Source: Liolophura sinensis
Lineage: Eukaryota > Mollusca > Polyplacophora > Chitonida > Chitonidae
Assembly (NCBI RefSeq): GCF_032854445.1
Contig: NC_088295.1
Span: forward strand, 82,072,644 to 82,132,643
Reading direction: 5' to 3'
Length of the DNA: 60,000 nt
In this document: positions 12,001 to 24,200 of the stretch, one piece after another
Numbering within the stretch: position 1 is the stretch's first letter
Layout of the letters: every line of letters begins with the position of its first letter
Notes under the pieces: model-generated
Databases searched by the model: none
What the model saw: the letters and a program-made list of their open reading frames with translations, nothing else
Told to the model about the DNA's origin: nothing
Program-made: the position numbers and the translations under genes

Positions 12001-15000
12001 GTCGATGCGGAAGAGGAGGAAGTGTCCTGGGACACTGTACTGCTCAAAGTTGTTGATGGTGCAGAAGTGGATGTTGGTTGTGTGGTCGGCTCAACCGTTG
12101 TTGGCTCTTGAGTACTTGCTGTTGTAACAGACTGACTACTGGTTACATCTTTACTGCTTGTTGTGGTACCTGCTGTGGACATGTCTGTAGTTTGGGTAGT
12201 AGGTGTCAGTGTTGGCGTTACGGATGGGGTAGAAAATGTAACGGTGGTGGCGGTTGAAATGTCCGGCTGCGTTGAGCTGGACTTTGTGGTTGATGTCTGT
12301 GTTGGGGAAACTTCCGTCGCCGTTGGTGTGGACTGCGAAACATCTTGCGTTGTACTTGTATGTACCGAGGCAGTGGTCTGGGTAAACACTGTAGAATCTG
12401 TTGTGGGGACAGCGGCAGACACCGTAGATTGTGTCGTAGATGCGGAAAAGGAGGAAGTATCCTGGGACACTGTACTGCTCAAAGTTGTTGATGGTGCAGA
12501 AGTGGATGTTGGTTGTGTGGTCGCCTCAACCGTTGTTGGCTCTTGAGTACTTGCTGTTGTAACAGACTGAGTACTGGTTGATGTCTGTGTTGAGGAAACT
12601 TCCGTCGCCGTTGGTGTGGACTGCGAAACATCTTGCGTAGTACTCGTATGTACCGAGGCAGTGGTCTGGGTAGACACTGTAGAATCTGTTGTGGGGACAG
12701 CGGCAGACACCGTAGATTGTGTGGTCACTGCGGAAGAGGAGGAAGTGTCCTGGGACACTGTACTGCTCAAAGTTGTTGATGGTGCAGAAGTGGATGTTGA
12801 ATGTGGGGTCGCCTCAACCGTTGTTGGCTCTTGAGTACTTGCTGTTGTAACAGTCTGAGTACTGCTTACATCTTTACTGCTCGCTGTGGTACCTGCTGTG
12901 GACATGTCTGTAGTTTGGGTAGTAGGTGTCAGTGTTGGCGCTACGGATGGGGTAGAAAATGTAACGGTTTTGGCGGTTGAAGTGTCAGGCTGCTTTGAGC
13001 TGGACTTTGTGCTTGATGTCTGTGTTGAGAAAATTTCCGTCGCCGTTGGTGTGGACTGCGAAACATCTTGCGTTGTACTCGTATGTACCGAGGCAGTGGT
13101 CTGGGTAGACACTGTAGAATCTGTTGTGTCGACAGCGGCAGGCACCGTAGATTGTGTGGTAGATGCGGAAGAGGAGGAAGTGTCCTGGGACACTGTACTG
13201 CTCAAAGTTGTTGATGGTGCAGAAGTAGATGTTGGTTGTGTGGTCGGCTCAACCGTTGTTGGCTTTTGAGTACTTGCTGTTGTAACAGACTGAGTACTGG
13301 TTACATCTTTAGTGCTTGTTGTGGTACCTGCTGTGGACATGTCTGTAGTTTGGGTAGTAGTTGTCAGTGTTGGCGTTATGGATGGGGTAGAAAATGTAAC
13401 GGTGGTGGCGGTTGAAATGTCCGGCTGCGTTGATCTGGACTTTGTGGTTGATGTCTGTGTTGAGGAAACTTCTGTCGCCGTTGGTGTGGACTGCGAAACA
13501 TCTTGCGTTGTATTCGTATGTACCGAGGCAGTGGTCTGGGTAGACACTGTAGAATCTGTTGTGGGGACAGCGGCAGACACCGTAGATTGTGTTGTCACTG
13601 CGGAAGAGGAGGAAGTGTCCTGGGACACTGTACTGCTCAAAGTTGTTGATGTTGCAGAAGTGGATGTTGGTTGTGTGGTCGGCTCAACAGTTGTTGGCTC
13701 TTGAGTACTTGCTGTTGTAACAGACTGAGTACTGGTTACATCTTTACTGCTTGTTGTGGGAACTGCTGTGGACATGTGTGTTGTTTGGGTAGTAGGTGTC
13801 AGTGTTGGCGTTACAAATGGGGTAGAAAATGTAACGGTGGTGGCGGTTGAAGTGTCCGGCTGCGTTGAGCTGGACTTTGTGGTTGATGTCTGTGTTGAGG
13901 AAACTTCCGTCGCCGTTGGTGTGGACTGCGAAACATCTTGCGTTGTACTCGTATGTACCGAGGCAGTTGTCTGGGTAGACACTGTAGAATCTGTTGTGGG
14001 AACAGCGGCAGACACCGTAGATTGTGTGGTCGCTGCGGAAGAGGAGGAAGTGTCCTGGGACACTGTACTGCTCAAAGTTGTTGATTGTGCAGAAGTGGAT
14101 GTTGGTTGTGTGGTCGGATCAACAGTTGTTGGCTCTTGAGTACTTGCTGTTGTAACAGACTGAGTACTGGTTACATCTTTACTGCTTGTTGTGGTACCTG
14201 CTGTGGACATGTCTGTAGTTTGGGTAGTAGGTGTCAGTGTTGGCGTTACGGATGGGGTAGAAAATGTAACGGTGGTGGCGGCTGAAATGTCCGGCTGCGT
14301 TGAGCTGGACTTTGTGGTTGATGTCTGTGTTGAGGAAACTTCCGTCGTCGTTGGTGTGGACTGCGAAACATCTTGTGTTGTACTAGTATGTACTGAGGCA
14401 GTGGTCTGGGTAGACACTATAGAATCTGTTGTGGGGACAGCGGCAGACACCGTAGATTGTGTGGTCGCTCCAGAAGAGGAGGAAGTGTCCTGGGACACTG
14501 TACTGCTCAAAGTTGTTGATTGTGCAGAAGTGGATGTTGGTTGTGTGGTCGGCTCAACCATTGTTGGCTCTTGAGTACTTGCTGTTGCAACAGACTGAGT
14601 ACTGGTTACATCTTTACTGCTTGTTGTGGTACCTGCTGTGGACATGTCTGTAGTTTGGGTAGTAGGTGTCAGTGTTGGCGTTACGGATGGGGTAGAAAAT
14701 GTAACGGTGGTGGCGGTTGAAGTGTCCGGCTGCGTTGAGCTGGACTTTGTGGTTGATGTCTGTGTTGAGGAAACTTCCGTCGCCGTTGGTGTGGACTGCG
14801 AAACATCTTGCGTTGTACTCGTATGTACTGAGGCAGTGGTCTGGGTAGACACTGTAGAATCTGTTGTGGGGACAGCGGCAGACACCGTAGATTGTGTTGT
14901 CACTGCGGAAGAGGAGGAAGTGTCCTGGGACACTGTACTGCGCAAAGTTGGTAATGGTGCAGAAGTGGATTTTGGTTGTGTGGTCGGCTCAACAGTTGTT

Positions 15001-18000
15001 GGCTCTTGAGTACTTGCTGTTGTAACAGACTGAGTACTGGTTACATCTTTACTGCTTGTTGTGGTACCTGCTGTGGACATGTCTGTACTTTGGGTAGTAG
15101 GTGTCAGTGTTGGCGTTACGGATGGGGTAGAAAATGTAACGGTGGTGGCGGTTGAAGTTTCCGGCTGCGTTGAGCTGGACTTTGTGGTTGATGTCTGTGT
15201 TGAGGAAACTTCTGTCGCCGTTGGTGTGGACTGCGAAACATCTTGCGTTGTACTCGTATGTACCGAGGCAGTGGTCTGGGTAGACACTGTAGAATCTTTT
15301 GTGGGGACATCGGCAGACACCGTAGATTGTGTGGTAGATGCGGAAGAGGAGGAAGTATCCTGGGACACTGTACTGCTCAAAGTTGTTGATGGTGCAGAAG
15401 TGGATGTTGGTTGTGTGGTCGCCTCAACCGTTGTTGGCTCTTGAGTACTTGCTGTTGTAACAGACTGAGTACTGGTTGATGTCTGTGTTGAGGAAACTTC
15501 CGTCGCCGTTGGTGTGGACTGCGAAACATCTTGTGTAGTACTCGTATGTACCGAGGCAGTGGTCTGGGTAGACACTGTAGAATCTGTTGTGGGGACAGCG
15601 GCAGACACCGTAGATTGTGTGGTCACTGCGGAAGAGGAGGAAGTGTCCTGGGACACTGTACTGCTCAAAGTTGTTGATGGTGCAGAAGTGGATGTTGGTT
15701 GTGTGGTCGCCTCAACCGTTGTTGGCTCTTGAGTACTTGCTGTTGTAACAGTCTGAGTACTGCTTACATCTTTACTGCTCGTTGTGGTACCTGCTGTGGA
15801 CATGTCTGTAGTTTGGGTAGTAGGTGTCAGTGTTGGCGCTACGGATGGGGTAGAAAATGTAACGGTGGTGGCGGTTGAAGTGTCCGGCTGCTTTGAGCTG
15901 GACTTTGTGCTTGATGTCTGTGTTGAGGAAATTTCCGTCGCCGTTGGTGTGGACTGGGAAACATCTTGCGTTCTACTCGTATGTACCGAGGCAGTGGTCT
16001 GGGTAGACACTGTAGAATCTGTTGTGTCGACAGCGGCAGGCACCGTAGAATGTGTGGTAGATGCGGAAGAGGAGGAAGTGTCCTGGGACACTGTACTGCT
16101 CAAAGTTGTTGATGGTGCAGAAGTAGATGTTGGTTGTGTGGTCGGCTCCACCGTTGTTGGCTCTTGAGTACTTGCTGTTGTAACAGACTGAGTACTGGTT
16201 ACATCTTTACTGCTTGTTATGGTACCTGCTGTGGACATGTCTGTAGTTTGGGTATTAGGTGTCAGTGTTGGCGCTACGGATGGGGTAGAAAATGTAACGG
16301 TGGTGGCGGTTGAAGTGTCCGGCTGCGTTGAGCTGGACTTTGTGGTTGATGTCTGTGTTGAGGAAACTTCCGTCGCCGTTGGTGTGGACTGCGAAACATC
16401 TTGCGTTGTACTCGTATGTACCGAGGCAGTTGTCTGGGTAGACACTATAGAATCTGTTGTGGGGTCATCAGCAGACACCGTAGAGTGTGTGGTCGCTGCG
16501 GAAGAGGAGGAAGCGTCCTGGGACACTGTACTGCTCAAAGTTGTTGATGGTGCAGAAGTGGATGTTGGTTGTGTGGTCGGCTCAACCGTTGTTGGCTCTT
16601 GAGTACTTGCTGTTGTAACAGACTGACTACTGGTTACATCTTTACTGCTTGTTGTGGTACCTTCCGTGGACATGTCTGTAGTTTGGGTAGTAGGTGTCAG
16701 TGTTGGCGTTACGGATGGGGTAGAAAATGTAACGGTGGTGGCGGTTGAAATGTCCGGCTGCGTTGAGCTGGACTTTGTGGTTGATGTCTGTGTTGAGGAA
16801 ACTTCCGTCGCCGTTGGTGTGGACTGCGAAACATCTTGCGTTGTACTTGTATGTACCGAGGCAGTGGTCTGGGTAGACACTGTAGAATCTTTTGTGGGGA
16901 CAGCGGCAGACACCGTAGATTGTGTGGTCGCTGCGGAAGAGGAGGAAGTTTCCTGGGACACTGATCTGCTCAAAGTTGTTGATGGTGCAGAAGTGGATGT
17001 TGGTTGTGTGGTCGGCTCAACAGTTGTTGGCTCTTGAGTACTTGCTGTTGTAACAGACTGAGTACTGGTTACATCTTTACTGCTTGTTGTGATACCTGCT
17101 GTGGACATGTCTGTAGTTTGGGTAGTAGGTGTCAGTGTTGGCGTTACGGATGGGGTAGAAAATGTAACGGTGGTGGCGGTTGAAATGTCCAGCTGCGTTG
17201 AGCTGGAATTTGTGGTTGATGTCTGTGTTGAGGAAACTTCCGTCGTCGTTGGTGTGGACTGCGAAACATCTTGTGTTGTACTAGTATGTACCGAGGCAGT
17301 GGTCTGGGTAGACACTGTAGAATCTGTTGTGGGGACATCGGCAGACACCGTAGACTGTGTTGTCGCTGCGGAAGAGGAGGAAGTGTCCTGGGACACTGTA
17401 CTGCTCAAAGTTGTTGATGGTGCAGAAGTGGATGTTGGTTGTGTGGTCGGCTCAACCGTTGTTGGCTCTTGAGTACTTGCTGTTGTAACAGACTGACTAC
17501 TGGTTACATCTTTACTGCTTGTTGTGGTACCTGCTGTGGACATGTCTGTAGTTTGGGTAGTAGGTGTCAGTGTTGGCGTTACGGATGGGGTAGAAAATGT
17601 AACGGTGGTGGCGGTTGAAATGTCCGGCTGCGTTGAGCTGGACTTTGTGGTTGATGTCTGTGTTGGGGAAACTTCCGTCGCCGTTGGTGTGGACTGCGAA
17701 ACATCTTGCGTTGTACTTGTATGTACCGAGGCAGTGGTCTGGGTAGACACTGTAGAATCTGTTGTGGGGACAGCGGCAGACACCGTAGATTGTGTCGTAG
17801 ATGCGGAAGAGGAGGAAGTGTCCTGGGACACTGTACTGCTCAAAGTTGTTGATGGTGCAGAAGTGGATGTTGGTTGTGTGGTCGCCTCAACCGTTGTTGG
17901 CTCTTGAGTACTTGCTGTTGTAACAGACTGAGTACTGGTTGATGTCTGTGTTGAGGAAACTTCCGTCGCCGTTGGTGTGGACTGCGAAACATCTTGTGTA

Positions 18001-18165
18001 GTACTCGTATGTACCGAGGCAGTGGTCTGGGTAGACACTGTAGAATCTGTTGTGGGGACAGCGGCAGACACCGTAGATTGTGTGGTCACTGCGGAAGAGG
18101 AGGAAGTGTCCTGGGACACTGTACTGCTCAAAGTTGTTGATGGTGCAGAAGTGGATGTTGAATGT
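1..18165 (-). CDS. Giant mucin-like Ser/Thr/Pro-rich repeat protein, left (C-terminal side) part, runs off the window
   Basis: Codons here have their lowest base at positions divisible by 3, and the frame is still open at base 3. It carries about 6,050 codons: roughly 41 full 145-residue units and four short ones. The unit, N- to C-terminal, contains the segments STAGTTTSSKDV, TSTQSVTTASTQEPTT, VEPTTQPTSTSAPSTT, LSSTVSQDTSSSS, ATTQSTVSAAVP, TTDSTVSTQTTASVHT, STTQDVSQSTPTATEV, SSTQTSTTKSSSTQP, DISTATTVTFSTPSV and TPTLTPTTQTTD. Per unit I count 51 Thr, 33 Ser and 10 Pro, with two Lys, one His, one Phe and no Cys or Trp. Dense Ser/Thr beside Pro is the hallmark of mucin PTS domains, which are O-glycosylated in the Golgi and then secreted or displayed at the surface. 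That role is inferred from composition only; no VWD, CysD, SEA or membrane domain is in view. The break from the upstream part is one missing G at 18,166-18,168. Several plus-strand TGA and TAG look-alikes are ordinary Thr/Gln/Ser codons in this frame. Confidence 0.88.
78..107. other. Imperfect hairpin, once per unit (first copy given)
   Basis: Two AGTACT palindromes (78-83 and 102-107) flank CTGTT (86-90) and AACAG (93-97), which pair across a 2-base loop. The arrangement recurs every 435 bp. The 9-bp deletion of the double-deleted short units removes part of the left arm, and the 147-bp deletion ends four bases from the right arm. Confidence 0.6.
210..220 (+). other. Possible two-tetrad G-quadruplex motif, once per full unit (first copy given)
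   Basis: GGTGGTGGCGG has four GG pairs with one-base loops on the template strand. It recurs in most full units and is lost in the 147-bp deletion, so it is spaced about 435 bp apart over 60 kb. Folding is not demonstrated. Confidence 0.45.
2287..2574 (-). repeat. Short repeat unit 1 (288 bp)
   Basis: This unit lacks 147 bp (49 codons) between TCAACCA and GTACTCAG on the sense strand, giving TQTSTSTQSV at the junction. The neighbouring 9 bp are retained (ASTQEP form). It is matched by the unit at 12,580. Confidence 0.95.
3010..8250. repeat. Higher-order block, period 3,480 bp (8 units)
   Basis: Bases 3,010 to about 4,430 match 6,490 to about 7,910. Shared rare sites are GTACTAGGTATCGGTG, CGGTTTTGGCGG, TTTTGATTACTTGC and GAGTAATGG. 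Confidence 0.85.
3960..4863. repeat. Recent one-unit tandem duplication
   Basis: Bases about 3,960-4,428 read identically to about 4,393-4,863 at an offset of exactly 435. Both copies of the shared part carry the otherwise unseen TTGTGCTACCTG and GAGTAATGGTT variants (near 4,331 and 4,766; 4,304 and 4,739). The related block at 7,378-8,250 has only one such unit. Confidence 0.85.
12580..12867 (-). repeat. Short repeat unit 2 (288 bp)
   Basis: Same 147-bp deletion, 9 bp retained. It carries a rare variant near 12,798 (TTGAATGTGGGG) shared only with the short unit at 17,941. G4 is intact here and the frame is kept. Confidence 0.95.
15478..15765 (-). repeat. Short repeat unit 3 (288 bp)
   Basis: Same 147-bp deletion with the 9 bp retained. 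Its downstream plus-strand neighbour has the GTCTGAGTACTGCTT variant, as for units 2, 4 and 5. Confidence 0.95.
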
Positions 18166-18227
18166 GGGTCGCCTCAACCGTTGTTGGCTCTTGAGTACTT
18201 GCTGTTGTAACAGTCTGAGTACTGCTT
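17941..18227 (-). repeat. Short repeat unit 4 (287 bp, frameshifted)
   Basis: Sister of short unit 2, with one G missing at 18,166-18,168. This is the only net indel in the first 45.6 kb that is not a multiple of 3. Confidence 0.95.
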
Positions 18228-21200
18228 ACATCTTTACTGCTCGTTGTGGTACCTGCTGTGGACATGTCTGTAGTTTGGGTAGTAGGTGTCAGTGTTGGCG
18301 CTACGGATGGGGTAGAAAATGTAACGGTTTTGGCGGTTGAAGTGTCAGGCTGCGTTGATCTGGACTTTGTGGTTGATGTCTGTGTTGAGGAAACTTCTGT
18401 CGCCGTTGGTGTGGACTGCGAAACATCTTGCGTTGTATTCGTATGTACCGAGGCAGTGGTCTGGGTAGACACTGTAGAATCTGTTGTGGGGACAGCGGCA
18501 GACACCGTAGATTGTGTTGTCACTGCGGAAGAGGAGGAAGTGTCCTGGGACACTGTACTGCTCAAAGTTGTTGATGGTGCAGAAGTGGATTTTGGTTGTG
18601 TGGTCGGCTCAACAGTTGTTGGCTCTTGAGTACTTGCTGTTGTAACAGACTGAGTACTGGTTACATCTTTAGTGCTTGTTGTGGTACCTGCTGTGGACAT
18701 GTCTGTAGTTTGGGTAGTAGGTGTCAGTGTTGGCGTTACGGATGGGGTAGAAAATGTAACGGTGGTGGCGGTTGGAATGTCCGGCTGCGTTGAGCTGGAC
18801 TTTGTGGTTGATGTCTGTGTTGAGGAAACTTCCGTTGCCGTTGGTGTGGACTGCGAAACATCTTGCGTTGTACTCGTATGTACCGAGGCAGTGGTCTGGG
18901 TAGACACTGTAGAATCTGTTGTGGGGGCAGCGGCAGACACCGTAGATTGTGTGGTAGCTGCAGAAGAGGAGGAGGTATCCTGGGACACTGTACTGCTCAA
19001 AGTTGTTGATTGTGCAGAAGTGGATGTTGGTTGTGTGGTCGGCTCAGCCGTTGTTGTGTCTTCAGTACTTGCTGTTGTAACAGACTGACTACTGGTTACA
19101 TCTTTAGTGCTTGTTGTGGTACCTGCTGTGGACAGGTCTGTAGTTTGGGTAGTACGTGTCAGTGTTGGCGTTACGGATGGGGTAGAAAATGTAACGGTGG
19201 TGGCGGTTGAAGTGTCCGGCTGCGTTGAGCTGGACTTTGTGGTTGATGTCTGTGTTGAGGAAACTTCCGTCGCCGTTGGTGTGGACTGCGAAACATCTTG
19301 CGTTGTACTCGTATGTACCGAGGCAGTAGTCTGGGTAGACACTGTAGAATCTTTTGTGGGGACAGCGGCAGACACCGTAGATTGTGTGGTAGATGCGGAA
19401 GAGGAGGAAGTATCCTGGGACACTGTACTGCTCAAAGTTGTTGATGGTGCAGAAGTGGATGTTGGTTGTGTGGTCGGCTCAACCGTTGTTGGCTCTTGAG
19501 TACTTGCTGTTGTAACAGACTGAGTACTGGTTGATGTCTGTGTTAAGGAAACTTCCGTCGCCGTTGGTGTGGACTGCGAAACATCTTGTGTAGTACTCGT
19601 ATGTACCGAGGCAGTGGTCTGGGTAGACACTGTAGAATCTAATGTGGGGACAGCGGCAGACACCGTAGATTGTGTGGTCACTGCGGAAGAGGAGGAAGTG
19701 TCCTTGGACACTGTACTGCTCAAAGTTGTTGATGGTGCAGAAGTGGATGTTGGTTGTGTGGTCGCCTCAACCGTTGTTGGCTCTTGAGTACTTGCTGTTG
19801 TAACAGTCTGAGTACTGCTTACATCTTTACTGCTCGTTGTGGTACCTGCTGTGGACATGTCTGTAGTTTGGGTAGTAGGTGTCAGTGTTGGCGCTACGGA
19901 TGGGGTAGAAAATGTAACGGTTTTGGCGGTTGAAGTGTCCGGCTGCTTTGAGCTGGACTTTGTGCTTGATGTCTGTGTTGAGGAAACTTCCGTCGCCGTT
20001 GGTGTGGACTGCGAAACATCTTGCGTTCTACTCGTATGTACCGAGGCAGTGGTCTGGGTAGACACTGTAGAATCTGTTGTGTCGACAGCGGCAGGCACCG
20101 TAGATTGTGTGGTAGATGCGGAAGAGGAGGAAGTGTCCTGGGACACTGTACTGCTCAAAGTTGTTGATGGTGCAGAAGTAGATGTTGGTTGTGTGGTCGG
20201 CTTAACCGTTGTTGGCTTTTGAGTACTTGCTGTTGTAACAGACTGAGTACTGGTTACATCTTTACTGCTTGTTGTGGTACCTGCTGTGGACATGTCTGTA
20301 GTTTGGGTAGTAGTTGTCAGTGTTGGCGTTACGGATGGGGTAGAAAATGTAACGGTGGTGGCGGTTGAAGTGTCCGGCTGCGTTGATCTGGACTTTGTGG
20401 TTGATGTCTGTGTTGAGGAAACTTCTGTCGCCGTTGGTGTGGACTGCGCAACATCTTGCGTTGTACTCGTATGTACCGAGGCAGTGGTCTGGGTAGACAC
20501 TGTAGAATCTTTTGTGGGGACAGCGGCAGACACCGTAGATTGTGTGGTCGCTGCGGAAGAGGAGGAAGTGTCCTGGGACACTGTACTGTTCAAAGTTGTT
20601 GATGGTGCAGAAGTGGATGTTGGTTGTGTGGTCGGATCAACAGTTGTTGGCTCTTGAGTACTTGCTGTTGTAACAGACTGAGTACTGGTTACATCTTTAG
20701 TGCTTGTTGTGATACCTGCTGTGGACATGTCTGTAGTTTGGGTAGTAGGTGTCAGTGTTGGCGTTACGGATGGGGTAGAAAATGTAACGGTGGTGGCCGT
20801 TGAAATGTCCGCCTGTGCTGAGCTGGACTTTGTAGTTGATGTCTGTGTTGAGGAAACTTCTGTCGCCGTTGGTGTGGACTGCGAAACATCTTGCGTTGTA
20901 CTCGTATGTACCGAGGCAGTGGTCTGGGTAGACACTGTAGAATCTGTTATGGGGACAGCGGCAGACACCGTAGATTGTGTGGTCGCTGCGGAAGAGGAGG
21001 AAGTGTCCTGGGACACTGTACTGCTCAAAGTTGTTGATTGTGCAGAAGTGGATGCTGGTTGTGTGGTTGGCTCCACCGTTGTTGGCTCTTGAGTACTTGC
21101 TGTTGTAACAGACTGAGTACTGGTTACATCTTTAGTGCTTGTTGTGGTACCTGCTGTGGACATGTCTGTAGTTTGGGTAGTAGGTGTCAGTGTTGGCGTT

Positions 21201-24200
21201 ACGGATGGGGTAGAAAATGTAACGGTGGTGGCGGTTGGAATGTCCGGCTGCGTTGAGCTGGACTTTGTGGTTGATGTCTGTGTTGAGGAAACTTCCGTTG
21301 CCGTTGGTGTGGACTGCGAAACATCTTGCGTTGTACTCGTATGTACCGAGGCAGTGGTCTGGGTAGACACTGTAGAATCTGTTGTGGGGGCAGCGGCAGA
21401 CACCGTAGATTGTGTGGTCGCTGCAGAAGAGGAGGAGGTATCCTGGGATACTGTACTGCTCAAAGTTGTTGATTGTGCAGAAGTGGATGTTGGTTGTGTG
21501 GTCGGCTCAACCGTTGTTGTGTCTTGAGTACTTGCTGTTGTAACAGACTGACTACTGGTTACATCTTTAGTGCTTGTTGTGGTACCTGCTGTGGACAGGT
21601 CTGTAGTTTGGGTAGTACGTGTCAGTGTTGGCGTTACGGATGGGGTAGAAAATGTAACGGTGGTGGCGGTTGAAGTGTCCGGCTGCGTTGAGCTGGACTT
21701 TGTGGTTGATGTCTGTGTTGAGGAAACTTCCGTCGCCGTTGGTGTGGACTGCGAAACATCTTGCGTTGTACTCGTATGTACCGAGGCAGTGGTCTGGGTA
21801 GACACTGTAGAATCTGTTGTGGGGACATCAGCAGACACCGTATATTGTGTGGTCGCTGCGGAAGAGGAGGAAGTGTCCTGGGACACTGTACTGCTCAAAG
21901 TTGTTGATGGTGCAGAAGTGGATGTAGCTTGTGTGGTCGGCTCAACCGTTGTTGGCTCTTGAGTACTTGCTGTTGTAACAGACTGAGTACTGGTTACATC
22001 TTTACTGCTTGTTGTGGTACCTTCCGTGGACATGTCTGTAGTTTGGGTAGTAGGTGTCAGTGTTGGCGTTACGGATGGGGTAGAAAATGTAACGGTGGTG
22101 GCGGTTGAAGTTTCCGGCTGCGTTGAGCTGGACTTTGTGGTTGATGTCTGTGTTGAGGAAACTTCCGTCGCCGTTGGTGTGGACTGCGAAACATCTTGCG
22201 TTGTACTCGTATGTACCGAGGCAGTGGTCTGGGTAGACACTGTAGAATCTGTTATGGGGACAGCGGCAGACACCGTAGATTGTGTGGTCGCTGCGGAAGA
22301 GGAGGAAGTGTCCTGGGACACTGTACTGTTCAAAGTTGTTGATCGTGCAGAAGTGGATGTTGGTTGTGTGGTCGGCTCAACCGTTGTTGGCTCTTGAGTA
22401 CTTGCTGTTGTAACAGACTGAGTACTGGTTACATCTTTACTGCTTGTTGTGGTACCTGCTGTGGACATGTCTGTAGTTTGGGTAGTAGGTGTCAGTGTTG
22501 GCGCTACGGATGGGGTAGAAAATGTAACGGTGGTGGCGGTTGAAATGTCCGGCTGCGTTGAGCTGGACTTTGTGGTTGATGTCTGTGTTGAGGAAACTTC
22601 CGTCGCCGTTGGTGTGGACTGCGAAACATCTTGCGTTGTACTCGTATGTACCGAGGCAGTGGTCTGAGTAGACAGTGTAGAATCTTTTGTGGGGACATCA
22701 GCAGACACCGTATATTGTGTGGTCGCTTCGGAAGAGGAGGAAGTGTCCTGGGACACTGTACTGCTCAAAGTTGTTGATGGTGCAGAAGTGGATGTAGGTT
22801 GTGTGGTCGGCTCAACCGTTGTTGGCTCTTGAGTACTTGCTGTTGTAACAGAATGGGTACTGGTTACATCTTTAGTGCTTGTTGTTTTACCTGCTGTGGA
22901 CATGTCTGTAGTTTGGGTAGTAGGTGTCAGTGTTGGTGTTACGGATGGGGTAGAAAATGTAACGGTGGGGGCCGTTGAAATGTCCGCCTGTGCTGAGCTG
23001 GACTTTGTAGTTGATGTCTGTGTTGAGGAAACTTCCGTTGCCGTTGGTGTGGACTGCGAAACATCTTGCGTTGTACTCGTATGTACCGAGTCAGTGGTCT
23101 GGGTAGACACTGTAGAATCTGTTATGGGGACAGCGGCAGACACCGTAGATTGTGTGGTCGCTGCGGAAGAGGAGGAAGTGTCCTGGGACACTGTACTGCT
23201 CAAAGTTGTTGATTGTGCAGAAGTGGATGTTGGTTGTGTGGTTGGCTCCACCGTTGTTGGCTCTTGAGTACTTGCTGTTGTAACAGACTGACTACTGGTT
23301 ACATCTTTACTGCTTGTTGTGGTACCTGCTGTGGACAGGTCTGTAGTTTGGGTAGTAGGTGTCAGTGTTGGCGTTACGGATGGGGTAGAAAATGTAACGG
23401 TAGTGGCGGTTGAAGTGTCCGGCTGCGTTGAGCTGGACTTTGTGGTTGATGTCTGTGTTGAGGAAACTTTCGTCGCCGTTGGTGTGGACTGCGAAACATC
23501 TTGCGTTGTACTCGTATGTACCGAGGCAGTGGTCTGGGTAGACACTGTAGAATCTGTTGTGGGGACATCAGCAGACACCGTATATTGTGTGGTCGCTGCG
23601 GAAGAGGAGGAAGTGTCCTGGGACACTGTACTGCTCAAAGTTGTTGATGGTGCAGAAGTGGATGTTGCTTGTGTGGTCGGCTCAACCGTTGTTGGCTCTT
23701 GAGTACTTGCTGTTGTAACAGACTGAGTACTGGTTACATCTTTACTGCTTGTTGTGGTACCTTCCGTGGACATGTCTGTAGTTTGGGTAGTAGGTGTCAG
23801 TGTTGGCGTTACGGATGGGGTAGAAAATGTAACGGTGGTGGCGGTTGAAGTGCCCGGCTGCGTTGAGCTGGACTTTGTGGTTGATGTCTGTGTTGAGGAT
23901 ACTTCCGTTGCCGTTGGTGTGGACTGCGAAACATCTTGCGTTGTACTCGTATGTACCGAGGCAGTGGTCTGGGTAGACACTGTAGAATCTTTTGTGGGGA
24001 CAGCGGCAGACACCGTAGATTGTGTGGTCGCTGCGGAAGAGGAGGAAGTGTCCTGGGACACTGATCTGCTCAAAGTTGTTGATGGTGCAGAAGTGGATGT
24101 TGGTTGTGTTTTCGGCTCCACCGTTGTTGGCTCTTTAGTACTTGCTGTTGTAACAGACTGAGTACTGGTTACATCTTTACTGCTTGTTGTGGTACCTGCT

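Larger units (their letters stand above)
10858..18350. repeat. Higher-order block repeated at an offset of 5,361 bp
   Basis: Bases 10,858 to about 12,990 match 16,219 to about 18,350, including the short unit. The first two units also match 5,638-6,500 at an offset of 5,220. Markers are GAGGAAGCGTCCTGG, the CCTTCCGTGGAC unit followed by the GTGATACC unit, and GTGTCAGGCTGC. Confidence 0.85.
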
